Below are positions 8,849 to 18,668 of a DNA stretch of 64,000 nucleotides, one piece after another (within the stretch, counting starts at the first letter, position 1; each line of letters starts with the position of its first letter). The position numbers were made by a program, and so were the translations under genes. A model generated the notes under the pieces. The model had not been told where the DNA came from. It worked only from the letters and a program-made list of their open reading frames with translations, and did not search any database. Source of the DNA: Lachnospiraceae bacterium MA2020 (GTDB lineage Bacteria; Bacillota; Clostridia; Lachnospirales; Lachnospiraceae); contig JQKK01000008.1 in assembly GCA_000746015.1 (NCBI GenBank), positions 118,923 to 182,922 on the forward strand, in the 5' to 3' direction.

Positions 8849-9631
8849 ATGAATAACTACATTGATGTGCGCGGAATTAAGATTGGTGAAGGGATACCTA
8901 AGATATGTGTCCCGATAGTCGGAAAAACCAAAGAAGAAATACTTAAAGATGCCGCTGCTTTAAGCGAAGTACCTCACGATGTCGTAGAATGGCGTGTTGA
9001 CTGGTTTGATGATGTCTTTGAATTTGAAAAACTTGTCAATGTGCTTAAAAGTCTCCGTGAAATCCTCGGCAACACACCTCTCCTTTTTACTTTCAGGACT
9101 TCTAACGAAGGCGGAGAAAAAAATATAGATAAAAACACATACGCAGAGCTAAATAAAAAAGCTGCTTCAACAGGTCTCATAGATCTTGTCGATGTCGAAT
9201 TATTCACAGGCGACGAGATCGTAAAAGATATTGTTGAATCAGCCCACAAAAGCGGTGTAAAGGTCATCGCTTCCAATCATGACTTTAATAAAACTCCTGC
9301 CAAAGACGAAATAATCAGGCGTCTTGTAAAGATGCAGGAGCTTGGTGCAGATATCCCAAAGATTGCTGTAATGCCAACAAGCAAAAAGGATGTTGCTGTA
9401 CTTATAGCTGCCACAGCCGAGATGTCAGAAGATCTGTCTGACCGCCCGATCATAACTATGTCGATGGCTGGCACGGGCCTTATCAGCCGCCTGTCAGGTG
9501 AAGCTTTTGGCTCCGCAATGACATTTGGCTCTGCCGGAAAGGCCTCCGCTCCGGGACAGATGAATGCATCTGACCTCAGACGAGCTCTTGAACTATATCA
9601 TCAATATCAAGACTTCCGCCAAAAAGCTTAA
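8849..9631 (+). CDS. aroD: Type I 3-dehydroquinate dehydratase
   Basis: 260 residues, typical of class I AroD. It dehydrates 3-dehydroquinate to 3-dehydroshikimate through a Schiff-base lysine. Visible sites: VEWRVDWF near 46 (substrate Glu/Arg), the catalytic histidine in ASNHDF near 144, and the Schiff-base lysine in IPKIAVMP near 171; the C-terminal SAPGQM loop closes the site. The 3' end overlaps the opposing hisA gene by 56 bp, so the last 18 codons of aroD are antisense to the end of hisA and no terminator separates them. Function is confident. Confidence 0.95.
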   Translation: MNNYIDVRGIKIGEGIPKICVPIVGKTKEEILKDAAALSEVPHDVVEWRVDWFDDVFEFEKLVNVLKSLREILGNTPLLFTFRTSNEGGEKNIDKNTYAELNKKAASTGLIDLVDVELFTGDEIVKDIVESAHKSGVKVIASNHDFNKTPAKDEIIRRLVKMQELGADIPKIAVMPTSKKDVAVLIAATAEMSEDLSDRPIITMSMAGTGLISRLSGEAFGSAMTFGSAGKASAPGQMNASDLRRALELYHQYQDFRQKA

Positions 9632-10349
9632 GAGCACTGCCAACCGTAAAGTTTACTCTGTTTTTTCCCAGCGCCTTAATCTTTGATACATCTTCAAGGC
9701 TTCTGACTCCGCCCGCATAGGTGACAGGAAGTGTATCTACCTCAGACATCATGGAGACGATTCTCTCATCTATGCCGGCAGCATGTCCTTCAACATCTAC
9801 TGCATGAATAAGTATCTCAGCGCACTCATTTGAGAATTGCGATAACAGCTCTGATGTGACTGTCATATCAGTAAACTTCTGCCACCTGTCTGTCACAACA
9901 TAGTAATCATCACCTTTTCTCCTGCAGGAAAGATCTATAACAAGCCTTTCTTTGCCAATCTCACGCTGAATCCTTCTGAGGTTATCTTCATTTAATCTTC
10001 CATCTTTAAATACGAATGATGTAACTATCACATGTGATGCACCCGCATCCAAAAACTCTGCCGCATTTGAATCATCGATACCTCCGCCAACCTGCATACC
10101 GCCACTATAAGCTCCAAGAGCATCAAATGCAGCTTCCTTAGTAGCCTTATAGTACTCTGAATCTTTTGAATTGAGCAGTATGACATGACCTCCGCTCAAA
10201 GCTTTTTCTTTATAAAGCGATGCATAATACGAAGCAGGGCGGCTCGCTACGAAATTTTCCGTAGCTGAGTCGCCCATATCCTTCAATGAAGCACCGACTA
10301 TCTGCTTGACTTTTCCATTGTGTATGTCAATACATGGTCTGAACTGCAT
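9576..10349 (-). CDS. hisA: HisA-type ProFAR isomerase, eukaryote-like subfamily
   Basis: 257 residues of a HisA/HisF TIM barrel: N-terminal RPCIDIHNGKVKQIV with the first catalytic Asp, VGGGIDD phosphate loop near 88, and TYAGGVRS second phosphate loop near 210. The long insertions and the IDIHNGKVKQIVG start resemble the fungal/plant HIS6 subfamily more than the usual bacterial HisA (established knowledge recalled, not searched). It would isomerise ProFAR in histidine synthesis. No other his gene is adjacent; it sits last in cobO-dapA-dapB-hisA, 17 bp after dapB. Its end is antisense to aroD. Confidence 0.85.
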   Translation of the reverse strand: MQFRPCIDIHNGKVKQIVGASLKDMGDSATENFVASRPASYYASLYKEKALSGGHVILLNSKDSEYYKATKEAAFDALGAYSGGMQVGGGIDDSNAAEFLDAGASHVIVTSFVFKDGRLNEDNLRRIQREIGKERLVIDLSCRRKGDDYYVVTDRWQKFTDMTVTSELLSQFSNECAEILIHAVDVEGHAAGIDERIVSMMSEVDTLPVTYAGGVRSLEDVSKIKALGKNRVNFTVGSALKLFGGSLDIDDIVQELV

Positions 10350-10366
10350 TGTAGCCTCCTATATAT

Positions 10367-11122
10367 TTATGCAAGAACATCCTGCATATTGTATTTTCCT
10401 GCGCCCTTACCGCTGAGATACTTTGCAGCTGATATAGCGCCCTTTGCAAAGATAGCACGTGAGTATGCTCTGTGAGAGAATGTAATAACTTCATCTTCAC
10501 CGGCAAATATCACATCATGGTCTCCAGGGATAGTTCCGCCGCGAACTGCAGAAATACCGATCTCCTTCTCAGGTCTTGCCTCACTGCGTGTACTTCTGTC
10601 ATATACATAGCTGTAAGCATTATCCATAGAGCCATTGATAGCATCCGCAAGAGCGATGGCTGTACCGCTTGGAGCATCTTTCTTCTGATTGTGGTGCTTC
10701 TCTACGATCTCAATATCAAAGCCGGCTGCTGCAAGCTTTGGAGAAATCTCTGCAAGCACGTTAAGAAGTGCACTAACTCCAACTGACATATTTGCACTTC
10801 TGAGGATGGCGATCTTCTTTGAAGCCTCATCCACTGCCTTGAGCTGAGCATCAGAAAGACCAGTTGTGCAAAGTACTACCGGTATGCCCTTTTCTACTGC
10901 ATACTCAAGAAGTGCATCTGTGCCTGTAGGAAGTGAAAAATCTACAATAACATCTGCTGCAATATCACACTTATCCAAAGAATCAAATACCGGATAAGAA
11001 TTGTCAACATCATTTCTTCTGTCAACTCCAGCAACTATCTCTATATCAGCGTCTTTTTCAACGAGACCTGTAATGACTCTGCCCATTCGTCCATTACAGC
11101 CGTTCATTATCATCTTTGTCAT
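10367..11122 (-). CDS. dapB: 4-hydroxy-tetrahydrodipicolinate reductase
   Basis: 251 residues. It reduces the DapA product with NAD(P)H in the lysine/diaminopimelate route that also feeds peptidoglycan. The dinucleotide-binding GCNGRMGR is at residues 8-15, the catalytic HH and substrate motif EKHHNQKKDAPSGTA at about 141-155, and FSHRAYSR near the C-terminus. It lies 22 bp after dapA in the same operon. Nothing unusual. Confidence 0.96.
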   Translation of the reverse strand: MTKMIMNGCNGRMGRVITGLVEKDADIEIVAGVDRRNDVDNSYPVFDSLDKCDIAADVIVDFSLPTGTDALLEYAVEKGIPVVLCTTGLSDAQLKAVDEASKKIAILRSANMSVGVSALLNVLAEISPKLAAAGFDIEIVEKHHNQKKDAPSGTAIALADAINGSMDNAYSYVYDRSTRSEARPEKEIGISAVRGGTIPGDHDVIFAGEDEVITFSHRAYSRAIFAKGAISAAKYLSGKGAGKYNMQDVLA

Positions 11123-11144
11123 GGTATCTACCTCTCAGTATGTC

Positions 11145-12029
11145 TTACTGTATAAGTCCGAATGCCTTAAGTGAGTTTCTAAGCTTTTCAAGATTGCCGC
11201 TCTCCATGCTTACGAGTGGCTTTCTAAGTGGTCCTACCTGCATACCCATAAGGTTCATTGCATGCTTTACAGGGATAGGATTTGTCTCGCAGAAAAGTGC
11301 CTCAACGAGATCGATCTCATCGAGCTGCATCTTTCTTGCACCGTTTACATCGCCATTAAGATACTTCATAACCATATCATGAACATATCTTGGAGCTACG
11401 TTTGATACTACTGAGATAACACCTATTCCGCCAAGTGAGAGCATAGGGATAGTCTGGTCATCATTACCTGAGTAAAGCTCACACTCAGGACAGAGCTGCA
11501 TAATCTTTGCAACCTGTGAGATATCTCCTGATGCTTCCTTGATACCAACGATATTTGGTACGTTCTTAACAAGCTTTGCAACTGTCTCAGGAGCAATATT
11601 AACACCTGTTCTGGACTTTACGCTGTAAAGAATGATAGGGAGATGTACTGACTGTGCAACAGTTGTAAAATGATCTATAAGACCTGCCTGAGTGGTCTTA
11701 TTATAATATGGTGTAACCATGAGAAGCGCATCAGCGCCAAGCTTCTCTGCTTCTTCTGAAAGGTATACTGCTGTACGTGTGCAATTAGAGCCTGTACCGG
11801 CAATTACAGGAACACGTCTCTGTACTTTGTCAACCACAAACTTGATGCACTCAAGATGCTCTTCCTCTGTAAGTGTTGCTGCCTCGCCTGTTGTACCGCA
11901 TACAATGATAGCATCTGTGCCGTTCTGAATCTGAAGCTCAATGATCTCTGCAAACTTTTCGTAATTTACATCTCCATTAGCCTGAAATGGTGTGACAATA
12001 GCTACACCTGCACCTTTAAAAACTGCCAT
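11145..12029 (-). CDS. dapA: 4-hydroxy-tetrahydrodipicolinate synthase
   Basis: 294 residues, standard length. It condenses pyruvate with aspartate semialdehyde. The GTTGEAATL substrate loop is near 45, the catalytic tyrosine is in TPYYNK near 135, and the Schiff-base lysine is in VGIKEASGD near 163. The start overlaps the end of cobO by 14 bp, so it is translationally coupled to a cobalamin gene. I see no lysine riboswitch upstream of the operon. Confidence 0.97.
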   Translation of the reverse strand: MAVFKGAGVAIVTPFQANGDVNYEKFAEIIELQIQNGTDAIIVCGTTGEAATLTEEEHLECIKFVVDKVQRRVPVIAGTGSNCTRTAVYLSEEAEKLGADALLMVTPYYNKTTQAGLIDHFTTVAQSVHLPIILYSVKSRTGVNIAPETVAKLVKNVPNIVGIKEASGDISQVAKIMQLCPECELYSGNDDQTIPMLSLGGIGVISVVSNVAPRYVHDMVMKYLNGDVNGARKMQLDEIDLVEALFCETNPIPVKHAMNLMGMQVGPLRKPLVSMESGNLEKLRNSLKAFGLIQ

Positions 12030-12531
12030 TTGACTCTCCTTTCATGAACCTTGTGGTCTCAAGCTTTGTGACCTCGTCAACACATCTGCACACATCATCT
12101 GAAACGTGTATGCCTGTCATGATTATGCCAACATCCTCGCTCTTAGCCGCTAGAAGTTCTTTCAAATCTTCAATTGTCATTATCTCGTTGTCAAATAATC
12201 CCAAAAACTCATCCAGTATAAGAAGGTCACATTCCCCTGTGCTGAGCACCTTCTTGGCAAAATTAAAGCCATTGCGGATATTCTGGATCTCTTCCAGTTT
12301 TTCTTCATCTGTAAGGTCAATAAAACACTTGTCAGATTTTTCAAAGCTGAAAAGCTTCATCTCAGGCTCAAGGCGTTTGATTATATCAAACTCACCCGCA
12401 GCATTTCCTTTTAAAAACTGAATGATCACAACTGATCTGCCAGCTCCTGCTGCCTTAATGCCCTGTCCTATAGCCGCGCTTGTCTTTCCTCGTCCATCTC
12501 CGGCATATATCTGAATAAGTCCCTGTTCCAT
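12016..12531 (-). CDS. cobO: Cob(I)yrinic acid a,c-diamide adenosyltransferase
   Basis: 171 residues from the ATG at 12531 ([17 protein letters not shown]), which has the ribosome site GAGAGGGAAG; an upstream in-frame start lacks one. The CobA/CobO/BtuR-type P-loop [10 protein letters not shown] is at 11-20, and [11 protein letters not shown] (Walker B) is in the middle. The enzyme transfers 5'-deoxyadenosyl from ATP to corrinoid cobalt. No other corrinoid gene is adjacent. It is the promoter-proximal gene of the cobO-dapA-dapB-hisA operon. Confidence 0.92.
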   Translation of the reverse strand: MEQGLIQIYAGDGRGKTSAAIGQGIKAAGAGRSVVIIQFLKGNAAGEFDIIKRLEPEMKLFSFEKSDKCFIDLTDEEKLEEIQNIRNGFNFAKKVLSTGECDLLILDEFLGLFDNEIMTIEDLKELLAAKSEDVGIIMTGIHVSDDVCRCVDEVTKLETTRFMKGESNGSF

Positions 12532-12628
12532 CGTCTTCCCTCTCGTAAAATATTTGTACCTGTATACATTCTTTGCAAGCACTACTTATCTGTTTGAAAT
12601 CACATACAAAACGTCAACGATTCAGCTT

Positions 12629-12657
12629 ATAATATCATACAAAGCCCATTTTTTCAA
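12629..12657 (-). promoter_or_regulatory. Promoter of cobO-dapA-dapB-hisA
   Basis: On the minus strand TTGAAA (12652-12657) and TATTAT (12629-12634) are 17 bp apart, with TGA before the -10 (extended -10). It lies about 100 bp upstream of cobO. Confidence 0.7.
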
Positions 12658-12732
12658 TTGATAATATTATCGAATAACACTGAAAGCCAAAAATCTTTAT
12701 ACTCTTTTAATATCGTGCATGCTCAATTTACC

Positions 12733-12761
12733 TTGCGATTATAAATGAACTGTGCTAGAAT
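12733..12761 (+). promoter_or_regulatory. Promoter of typA
   Basis: TTGCGA (12733-12738) and TAGAAT (12756-12761) with 17 bp between them and TGC before the -10. The typA ribosome site AAAGGAGAT follows at about 12822. Confidence 0.75.
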
Positions 12762-12835
12762 ATTTCAGTTACAGACAAGAAATATGTATTACTTCTATAT
12801 TTAAGTATGTTTAGTTTTTTAAAGGAGATTTTATA

Positions 12836-14668
12836 ATGATTACTTCAAGAGAGGACATCCGTAACGTTGCTATTATTGCCCACGTTGACCACGGTAAGAC
12901 CACACTCGTTGATGCACTTCTTCGTCAGAGCGGTGTTTTTCGTGAAAATCAGGAAGTACAGGAACGTGTAATGGATTCCAATGACCTCGAGCGTGAGCGT
13001 GGAATTACCATTTTGTCTAAGAACACTGCTGTAAAGTACAAGGACACAAGAATCAACATCATCGACACACCAGGTCACGCAGACTTCGGTGGTGAGGTTG
13101 AGCGTATCCTTAAGCTTGTTAACGGAGTTGTCCTCCTTGTTGACGCTTTTGAAGGTGTTATGCCTCAGACAAAGTTCGTTCTTATGAAGGCTCTTGGCCT
13201 TGGTCTTCCTGTTGTAGTATGTATCAACAAGATCGACCGTCCAGGCGCTCGTCCTAAGGAAGTTGTTGACGAAGTACTTGAGCTCTTCATGGACCTCGGT
13301 GCAAGCGACGAGCAGCTTGACTGCCCATTCATCTTTGCATCAGCAAAGGCTGGTATCGCTTCTCTCGATCCTGATGTTGAGGGTAAGGACATGCAGCCAC
13401 TTTTCGATACTATCATCGACTACATGCCTGCTCCAAAGGGTGATCCGGATGCAAACTTCCAGATGCTCATCAGTACTATCGACTACAATGAGTATGTTGG
13501 ACGTATCGGTGTTGGTAAGATTGAGAACGGTTCTGTAAGAGTTAATCAGGATGCAATAATCGTAAACCACCATGATCCAAGCCGTGTAGAGAAGGTTAAG
13601 ATCAGCAAGCTCTATGAGTTTGAAGGACTTAATAAGGTTGATGTACAGGAAGCAGGCGTAGGTTCTATCGTAGCTATTTCCGGTATCGCAGACCTCAAGA
13701 TCGGTGATACAGTTTGCGGTACAGCTGCTGATCCTGAAGCTATCGCTTTCCAGAAGATTTCTGATCCTACAATTTCTATGAACTTCATAGTAAATGACTC
13801 TCCACTTGCAGGTCAGGAAGGTAAGTTCGTTACAAGCCGTCACCTCAAGGACAGACTTTTCAAGGAACTTAATACAGACGTATCACTCCGTGTTGAGGAA
13901 ACAGATTCTACAGATACATTCAAGGTTTCAGGACGTGGTGAGCTTCACCTTTCAGTACTTATCGAGTCAATGCGTCGTGAAGGCTATGAGTTCGCTGTAA
14001 GTAAGGCTGAGGTTATCTATCAGAAGGATGAGAATGGCAAGACTTTAGAGCCTATGGAGACAGCTTATGTTGATGTTCCGGACGAGTTCTCAGGTTCTGT
14101 CATCCAGGATCTTTCACAGCGTAAGGGTGAGCTTCTTAACATGGGCTCAATCGCAGGCGGTTACACAAGACTTGAGTTCAACATTCCTTCAAGAGGACTT
14201 ATCGGATTCCGTGGACCTTTCATGACAATGACAAAGGGTAACGGTATCATCAATACAACATTTACCGGCTATGGTCCATATAAGGGAGATATCTCTTACC
14301 GTAAGACTGGTTCTCTTATCGCTTTTGAAGCAGGCGAAGCTGTTACATACGGTCTTTTCAATGCTCAGGAGAGAGGAAGTCTCTTTATCGGACCTGGCAC
14401 AAAGGTTTACTCAGGTATGGTCATCGGCTCTAACCCAAGAAGTGAGGATATCGAGGTTAATGTCTGCAAGACAAAGCACCTTACCAATACACGTACATCT
14501 TCATCAGATGAAGCTTTGAGACTCGTTCCTCCGGTAGTGCTTTCACTTGAGCAGGCACTTGACTTCATCGATACAGATGAGCTCCTGGAGGTTACTCCTG
14601 TAACTCTTCGTATACGTAAGCGTATCCTTGATCCTATTAAGAGAAAGAGAGCAGGCTTCAAGAAATAA
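12836..14668 (+). CDS. typA: Ribosome-associated GTPase TypA/BipA
   Basis: 610 residues, the family length. It is a translational GTPase related to EF-G that binds 70S ribosomes and helps 50S assembly and stress growth. G1 is AHVDHGKTT at 15-23, switch regions carry RGITI, G3 is DTPGHADF near 75, and G4 is NKIDRPGAR near 130; the C-terminal half holds the EF-G III/V-like domains and the BipA-specific tail. Codon use looks highly adapted (many GTT, CGT and AAG codons), as for a highly expressed gene. A GGDEF gene follows after 26 bp. Confidence 0.97.
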   Translation: MITSREDIRNVAIIAHVDHGKTTLVDALLRQSGVFRENQEVQERVMDSNDLERERGITILSKNTAVKYKDTRINIIDTPGHADFGGEVERILKLVNGVVLLVDAFEGVMPQTKFVLMKALGLGLPVVVCINKIDRPGARPKEVVDEVLELFMDLGASDEQLDCPFIFASAKAGIASLDPDVEGKDMQPLFDTIIDYMPAPKGDPDANFQMLISTIDYNEYVGRIGVGKIENGSVRVNQDAIIVNHHDPSRVEKVKISKLYEFEGLNKVDVQEAGVGSIVAISGIADLKIGDTVCGTAADPEAIAFQKISDPTISMNFIVNDSPLAGQEGKFVTSRHLKDRLFKELNTDVSLRVEETDSTDTFKVSGRGELHLSVLIESMRREGYEFAVSKAEVIYQKDENGKTLEPMETAYVDVPDEFSGSVIQDLSQRKGELLNMGSIAGGYTRLEFNIPSRGLIGFRGPFMTMTKGNGIINTTFTGYGPYKGDISYRKTGSLIAFEAGEAVTYGLFNAQERGSLFIGPGTKVYSGMVIGSNPRSEDIEVNVCKTKHLTNTRTSSSDEALRLVPPVVLSLEQALDFIDTDELLEVTPVTLRIRKRILDPIKRKRAGFKK

Positions 14669-14694
14669 TCTTAGAGCCGGCAGATGATAAAACT

Positions 14695-16305
14695 ATGAAT
14701 AGAACAAGCTATCCGCAAGAAATACAAAACTTAATATGTATATGTGAATCTGAGCGTTTTTCTGATCCTGCTACAGTCATTGAGTCAGCAGAAAAGATCC
14801 ACAGCTATGCTGATGAGATCTGTGATACTGCACTTGCGGGTTACTCTGATTTTTGCATTGGTGATGCATATTTCACCAAATGCGATTCAGAGGATTGCAT
14901 GAGATATATCAACGCTGCCATCCAGGAGCTGCACAGTGCTTCTGAATGGCAGCTTTTAGGAGAATGCTATAATCTCTTTGGAATACTCTGCGAGCATCAG
15001 GGAAATGTGTCAGACGCTATCGAAAGCTACTCACAGGCTATACTGCTTGTAGAGAACCATCACTTAAATGTTCTTGGTACTATGGTACATGCTAATCTTT
15101 CCAACCTTCTTCATAAGGGCGGCGACAATGAGACCGCACTTAAAGAAGTGCTTGAGTGCCGCAAGTATCTTGCCAGGATCACAGAAGATGATCGCTACGA
15201 CTATCTTCCTATACAGATACAGATCAACATTGCCCGTACATATGTCTACTTAAAGCAGAAAGATAAGGTTGCAGAGGAGCTTCAGCTCCTTGAAAAGATG
15301 TTTGATTCCAAACCGGAGCAAACAAAAGATTTTGACTACTATCTTTTATATCTTTCATATTTTGACCTTTGTCACGATGCTGATAATGAGTCACTTGCAT
15401 TAGAGAAGACCATCCGTGCTTTCCACAACTGTGAGTACAAGGTTGATTATCTTGATGACTGCATTGAGTTTATGAGATATCTCAAGCGTAAAGGTAATTA
15501 TGTACTTCTCAAGGAATTGGTAAAAGAAATGGAATATTCAACTACTTCCAATGATTTTACTGATACTCTGATGAACATTCAGGATTACAAGATTGCCATC
15601 CTGCAGCATGAAGGCAGATGGGGTGCTCTTTTAGATGAGCTTAGAAAATACCACTCCATGTCGCTTAAGCATAAGCGTCAGGTCTATAATGTAACAAAGG
15701 TTATGATGGACATGCGCTACACTCTTACTGAGTCAGAAAAGACTAATTTCATGCTTCAGGAGCGACTTGGTACTGATGAGCTGACCAACATAGCCAACAG
15801 GCAGCGACTGAATGATATTTCTGATAAGTTCTTCGATTCTGCACTTGAAAACAGACTCTATCTCGGAGTTGAAATGCTCGATATAGACAACTTTAAGCAG
15901 ATCAATGACACTTACGGTCATCAGGTCGGTGATCTGTGTCTCTGTGCTCTTGCAGATGCAATGAAGGCTATCGAGGATCACGATATATTCTGTGCAAGAT
16001 ATGGCGGCGATGAGTTTATCATCCTTTTCCAGAATCTTAGTGACGGAGACATCCGCCAGACCACAGAACAGTTAAGAAAAAAGCTTGTGGAATACACAAG
16101 CTCTAGAAATCTTCCTGAGTTTACTATCTCTCAGGGAATATGCAACCGTGTTCCTGTATTCTACAACAGGATATGGGATTTCACATCGCTTGCGGACAAG
16201 GCGCTCTACATCGCAAAGCGCACAGGCCGCAACAATATGATCATACTTCATCAGGAAAATGATATTTATGAGTATCCGGAGGCGATATATAAGAGAAATG
16301 ACTAA
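14695..16305 (+). CDS. TPR-domain diguanylate cyclase (GGDEF)
   Basis: 536 residues. Residues about 1-340 are helical repeats of TPR type (for example LGECYNLFGILCEHQGN and DAIESYSQAI); there is no signal peptide or membrane segment, so it is cytosolic. The GGDEF domain (about 365-520) has DIDNFKQINDTYGH and the active-site motif RYGGDEF. The RxxD inhibitory site normally five residues before GGDEF is absent, so feedback inhibition by c-di-GMP is unlikely. It starts 26 bp after typA with a weak ribosome site and ends inside a bidirectional terminator. Activity is expected from the intact motif; the input signal is unknown. Confidence 0.88.
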   Translation: MNRTSYPQEIQNLICICESERFSDPATVIESAEKIHSYADEICDTALAGYSDFCIGDAYFTKCDSEDCMRYINAAIQELHSASEWQLLGECYNLFGILCEHQGNVSDAIESYSQAILLVENHHLNVLGTMVHANLSNLLHKGGDNETALKEVLECRKYLARITEDDRYDYLPIQIQINIARTYVYLKQKDKVAEELQLLEKMFDSKPEQTKDFDYYLLYLSYFDLCHDADNESLALEKTIRAFHNCEYKVDYLDDCIEFMRYLKRKGNYVLLKELVKEMEYSTTSNDFTDTLMNIQDYKIAILQHEGRWGALLDELRKYHSMSLKHKRQVYNVTKVMMDMRYTLTESEKTNFMLQERLGTDELTNIANRQRLNDISDKFFDSALENRLYLGVEMLDIDNFKQINDTYGHQVGDLCLCALADAMKAIEDHDIFCARYGGDEFIILFQNLSDGDIRQTTEQLRKKLVEYTSSRNLPEFTISQGICNRVPVFYNRIWDFTSLADKALYIAKRTGRNNMIILHQENDIYEYPEAIYKRND

Positions 16306-16335
16306 AAAAGTGCCTCCGGCACTTTTTTAGTCATT
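16297..16335. terminator. Bidirectional terminator shared by two convergent genes
   Basis: A perfect inverted repeat with 18-bp arms and a 3-nt loop: AATGACTAAAAAAGTGCC, TCC, then the complement. It gives a U-tract on both strands. Both stop codons lie inside the arms, so both proteins end in Asn-Asp. Confidence 0.95.
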
Positions 16336-17187
16336 AGGTCGCATCCAGAATTTTCCATAAACATTTTCTGTCTTGATGACATTTATGAAGGCGCAGGTAT
16401 CTATCTTCTTTACTTCGGAGATAACCTGCGCTGTTTCTTCTCTAGAAATAACTGAGTACAGCATTGAGCGGGGCGTATTTTCATATGATCCAAAAGCATG
16501 AATGTCTGTTGCTCCATGTCCTGTCATATTTGATATCAATCCAGCAACTTCTGCAGGCTTATCCGTTACAATGAGAAGCGTGTTTTTCTGATAACGTTTA
16601 TACATGATATGTATAACCTGCGTAGATGCATATTGGAAAAGGATAGAATACAGCGCCTTGCTCCATCCAAACAGCAAACCATCACATATAAGCACACATG
16701 CATTGAACCCAAGTACATAGTTAAATGCATCAACTCCAAATTTCTCGGATATATATATCGCGATAAAGTCTGTTCCTCCGCTCGTCGCTCCAGCTATGAG
16801 GCACAGCGACACTGCAAATCCATTTATGATACCACCAAAAATACTAATCAGCAGAATATCATAGGTAATTATCTTATATGGTATAACATCAGTCAGAAAT
16901 GCATTCAGCATGATGGTAACACATGAAAAGATCGTAAATTTTTTTCCTATCTTTTTATAACTTATGATTATAGGAATCAGGTTTAAGAAGAAATAAAGAG
17001 TACCATAGGACAGTTTAACGCCCCAAAAAGTTTTCGCTATGTTCTGAAAAAGGAGGGCCACGCCGGCAAATCCGCCAGGCAGCAGCCCTCCTGTATGAAC
17101 AAAGGTCTGCACATTAATAGCCATGATAAGACCTGCTAATGCGCACAATGACACTCTTGAAACTTCATTGTTTCTACCCTTTGACAT
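16327..17187 (-). CDS. YitT-family membrane protein
   Basis: 286 residues with five or six hydrophobic segments in the first about 190 residues, including the family signature GGLLPGGFAG near 33 and GATSGGTDFIAIYI near 133. A cytosolic DUF2179 domain follows (TGHGATDIHAFGSYENT). Family members are abundant in Firmicutes; no transport substrate is established. It lies 22 bp after trkH and is the last gene of the ROK-trkA-trkH operon. Function unknown. Confidence 0.85.
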   Translation of the reverse strand: MSKGRNNEVSRVSLCALAGLIMAINVQTFVHTGGLLPGGFAGVALLFQNIAKTFWGVKLSYGTLYFFLNLIPIIISYKKIGKKFTIFSCVTIMLNAFLTDVIPYKIITYDILLISIFGGIINGFAVSLCLIAGATSGGTDFIAIYISEKFGVDAFNYVLGFNACVLICDGLLFGWSKALYSILFQYASTQVIHIMYKRYQKNTLLIVTDKPAEVAGLISNMTGHGATDIHAFGSYENTPRSMLYSVISREETAQVISEVKKIDTCAFINVIKTENVYGKFWMRPND

Positions 17188-17208
17188 ATAGTTTTATCCC
17201 CCCTTAGA

Positions 17209-18657
17209 TCACTTCCAAGTGCTTGGTGAGAATAATATGAGTATTGGGAATATCTCAAGTCTTCCCAGCAGCATTCCCAATATCATTACAAGCTTGGAAA
17301 GAACACCGTAACCGGCAAAATTACATGTAGGACCAACTTCTGCAAGTCCCGGTCCAATATTGTTGAATGTAGCCAATACCGCTGAAAGATTGGCTTCAAC
17401 AGAAAAATTATCAAGCGAAAGTACAAGTACACTCGTCATGATTATAAGGATGTAAGCAGAAAGATATGCATTTGTATTTGCAAGTACATTCTCTCCTACT
17501 GTCCTTTTATTGATCCTTACTACCTGTACCTGATGAGGCTTAAGTACATAGTGGATATTTCTTCTAAGTCCCTTTGTAAGAAGTAAAAATCTTGAACACT
17601 TAAGTCCACCGCCGGTACTTCCTGCACATGCACCGATCACCATCAGCATGAGTATTATAGTCTTGGAAAAAGCTGGCCATCTGTCAAAATCCGTAGTGCA
17701 GTAACCCGTAGTAGTAATGATACTTGCTACCTGAAAAGCCGCATGCCTGATCGTCTCCTCGATCGTTTCATACTGATTTCTGATATTGATAGCTATAAGC
17801 GCTGTACTTCCTATTATTATTCCAAAATAAAGCCTGATCTCTTCGTCTGTAAATACTGACTTAAACTGCTTCATCAGCAATAAATAATAGCAGGTGAAGT
17901 TTACGCCAAACAGTATCATGAAGATCGTAGTCACATTTTGAAGATATGGACTATAGCTCGCATAGCTGTCACCCTTAACACCGAAGCCGCCCGTACCTGC
18001 TGTACCAAAAGCATGGCAGAACGCTTCAAATAATGGCATGCCGCCTATCGCCAAAAATATTACATCAAGGATTGTCAGAACAATGTACATAACATAAAGT
18101 ATCATTGCTGTCTGACGCATCTTTGGCACTATCTTTCCGACACTCGGACCCGGGCTCTCTGCTCGAAGCAGATGCATGGAAAAACCACCCTTATTTCCAT
18201 CAGGCGGAGCAAGCGCAAGCAGGAATACGAGAACTCCCATACCTCCTATCCAGTGGCTGAAGCTCCTCCAGTACAGTATTCCCTTTGAAAGCTTCTCAAC
18301 ATCCGGCACTATAGAAGCTCCGGTAGTAGTAAACCCGGACACCATCTCAAAAAGGCAGTCTATATATCTTGGTATCTCACGCGATATATAAAACGGCAGA
18401 CAGCCAAGTATACTCATGACAAGCCATGCAAGTCCTACACACACGAAACCCTCTTTTGCATAGAGCATCCGCTTTGCCTTACGTGTTATCCAGTAAAACG
18501 CTCCCGACACTGCCAGTATTATCAGCTCTGAAATACCAAAAGCCCTGGCAGCTACAAGTTCATTATAGTAAAAGCTTATCACAAGCCCAGGAAACATGAA
18601 TATTGCTTCAATCCACAGAATCTCTGCTATGATCCTGCCAATTATCTTATAATTCAT
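17209..18657 (-). CDS. trkH: Potassium uptake membrane subunit TrkH/KtrB type
   Basis: 482 residues with four membrane-pore-membrane repeats. The selectivity-filter-like turns are visible (for example SGFTTTGASI near 108, TGGFGVKGDS near 220, TTTGYCTTDFD near 318). It is the ion-conducting subunit of a Trk/Ktr potassium transporter in the inner membrane. The regulatory partner TrkA lies immediately upstream (11 bp). The C-terminus reads IFPILILFSPSTWK, ending close after the last helix as in many homologues. Confidence 0.92.
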   Translation of the reverse strand: MNYKIIGRIIAEILWIEAIFMFPGLVISFYYNELVAARAFGISELIILAVSGAFYWITRKAKRMLYAKEGFVCVGLAWLVMSILGCLPFYISREIPRYIDCLFEMVSGFTTTGASIVPDVEKLSKGILYWRSFSHWIGGMGVLVFLLALAPPDGNKGGFSMHLLRAESPGPSVGKIVPKMRQTAMILYVMYIVLTILDVIFLAIGGMPLFEAFCHAFGTAGTGGFGVKGDSYASYSPYLQNVTTIFMILFGVNFTCYYLLLMKQFKSVFTDEEIRLYFGIIIGSTALIAINIRNQYETIEETIRHAAFQVASIITTTGYCTTDFDRWPAFSKTIILMLMVIGACAGSTGGGLKCSRFLLLTKGLRRNIHYVLKPHQVQVVRINKRTVGENVLANTNAYLSAYILIIMTSVLVLSLDNFSVEANLSAVLATFNNIGPGLAEVGPTCNFAGYGVLSKLVMILGMLLGRLEIFPILILFSPSTWK

Positions 18658-18668
18658 ACCATGCCCCC

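Noticed and set aside
10350..12835. Lysine riboswitch or T-box for the dapA-dapB genes
   Set aside because: The leader before cobO is about 100 nt and shows neither a T-box motif nor the lysine-element core.
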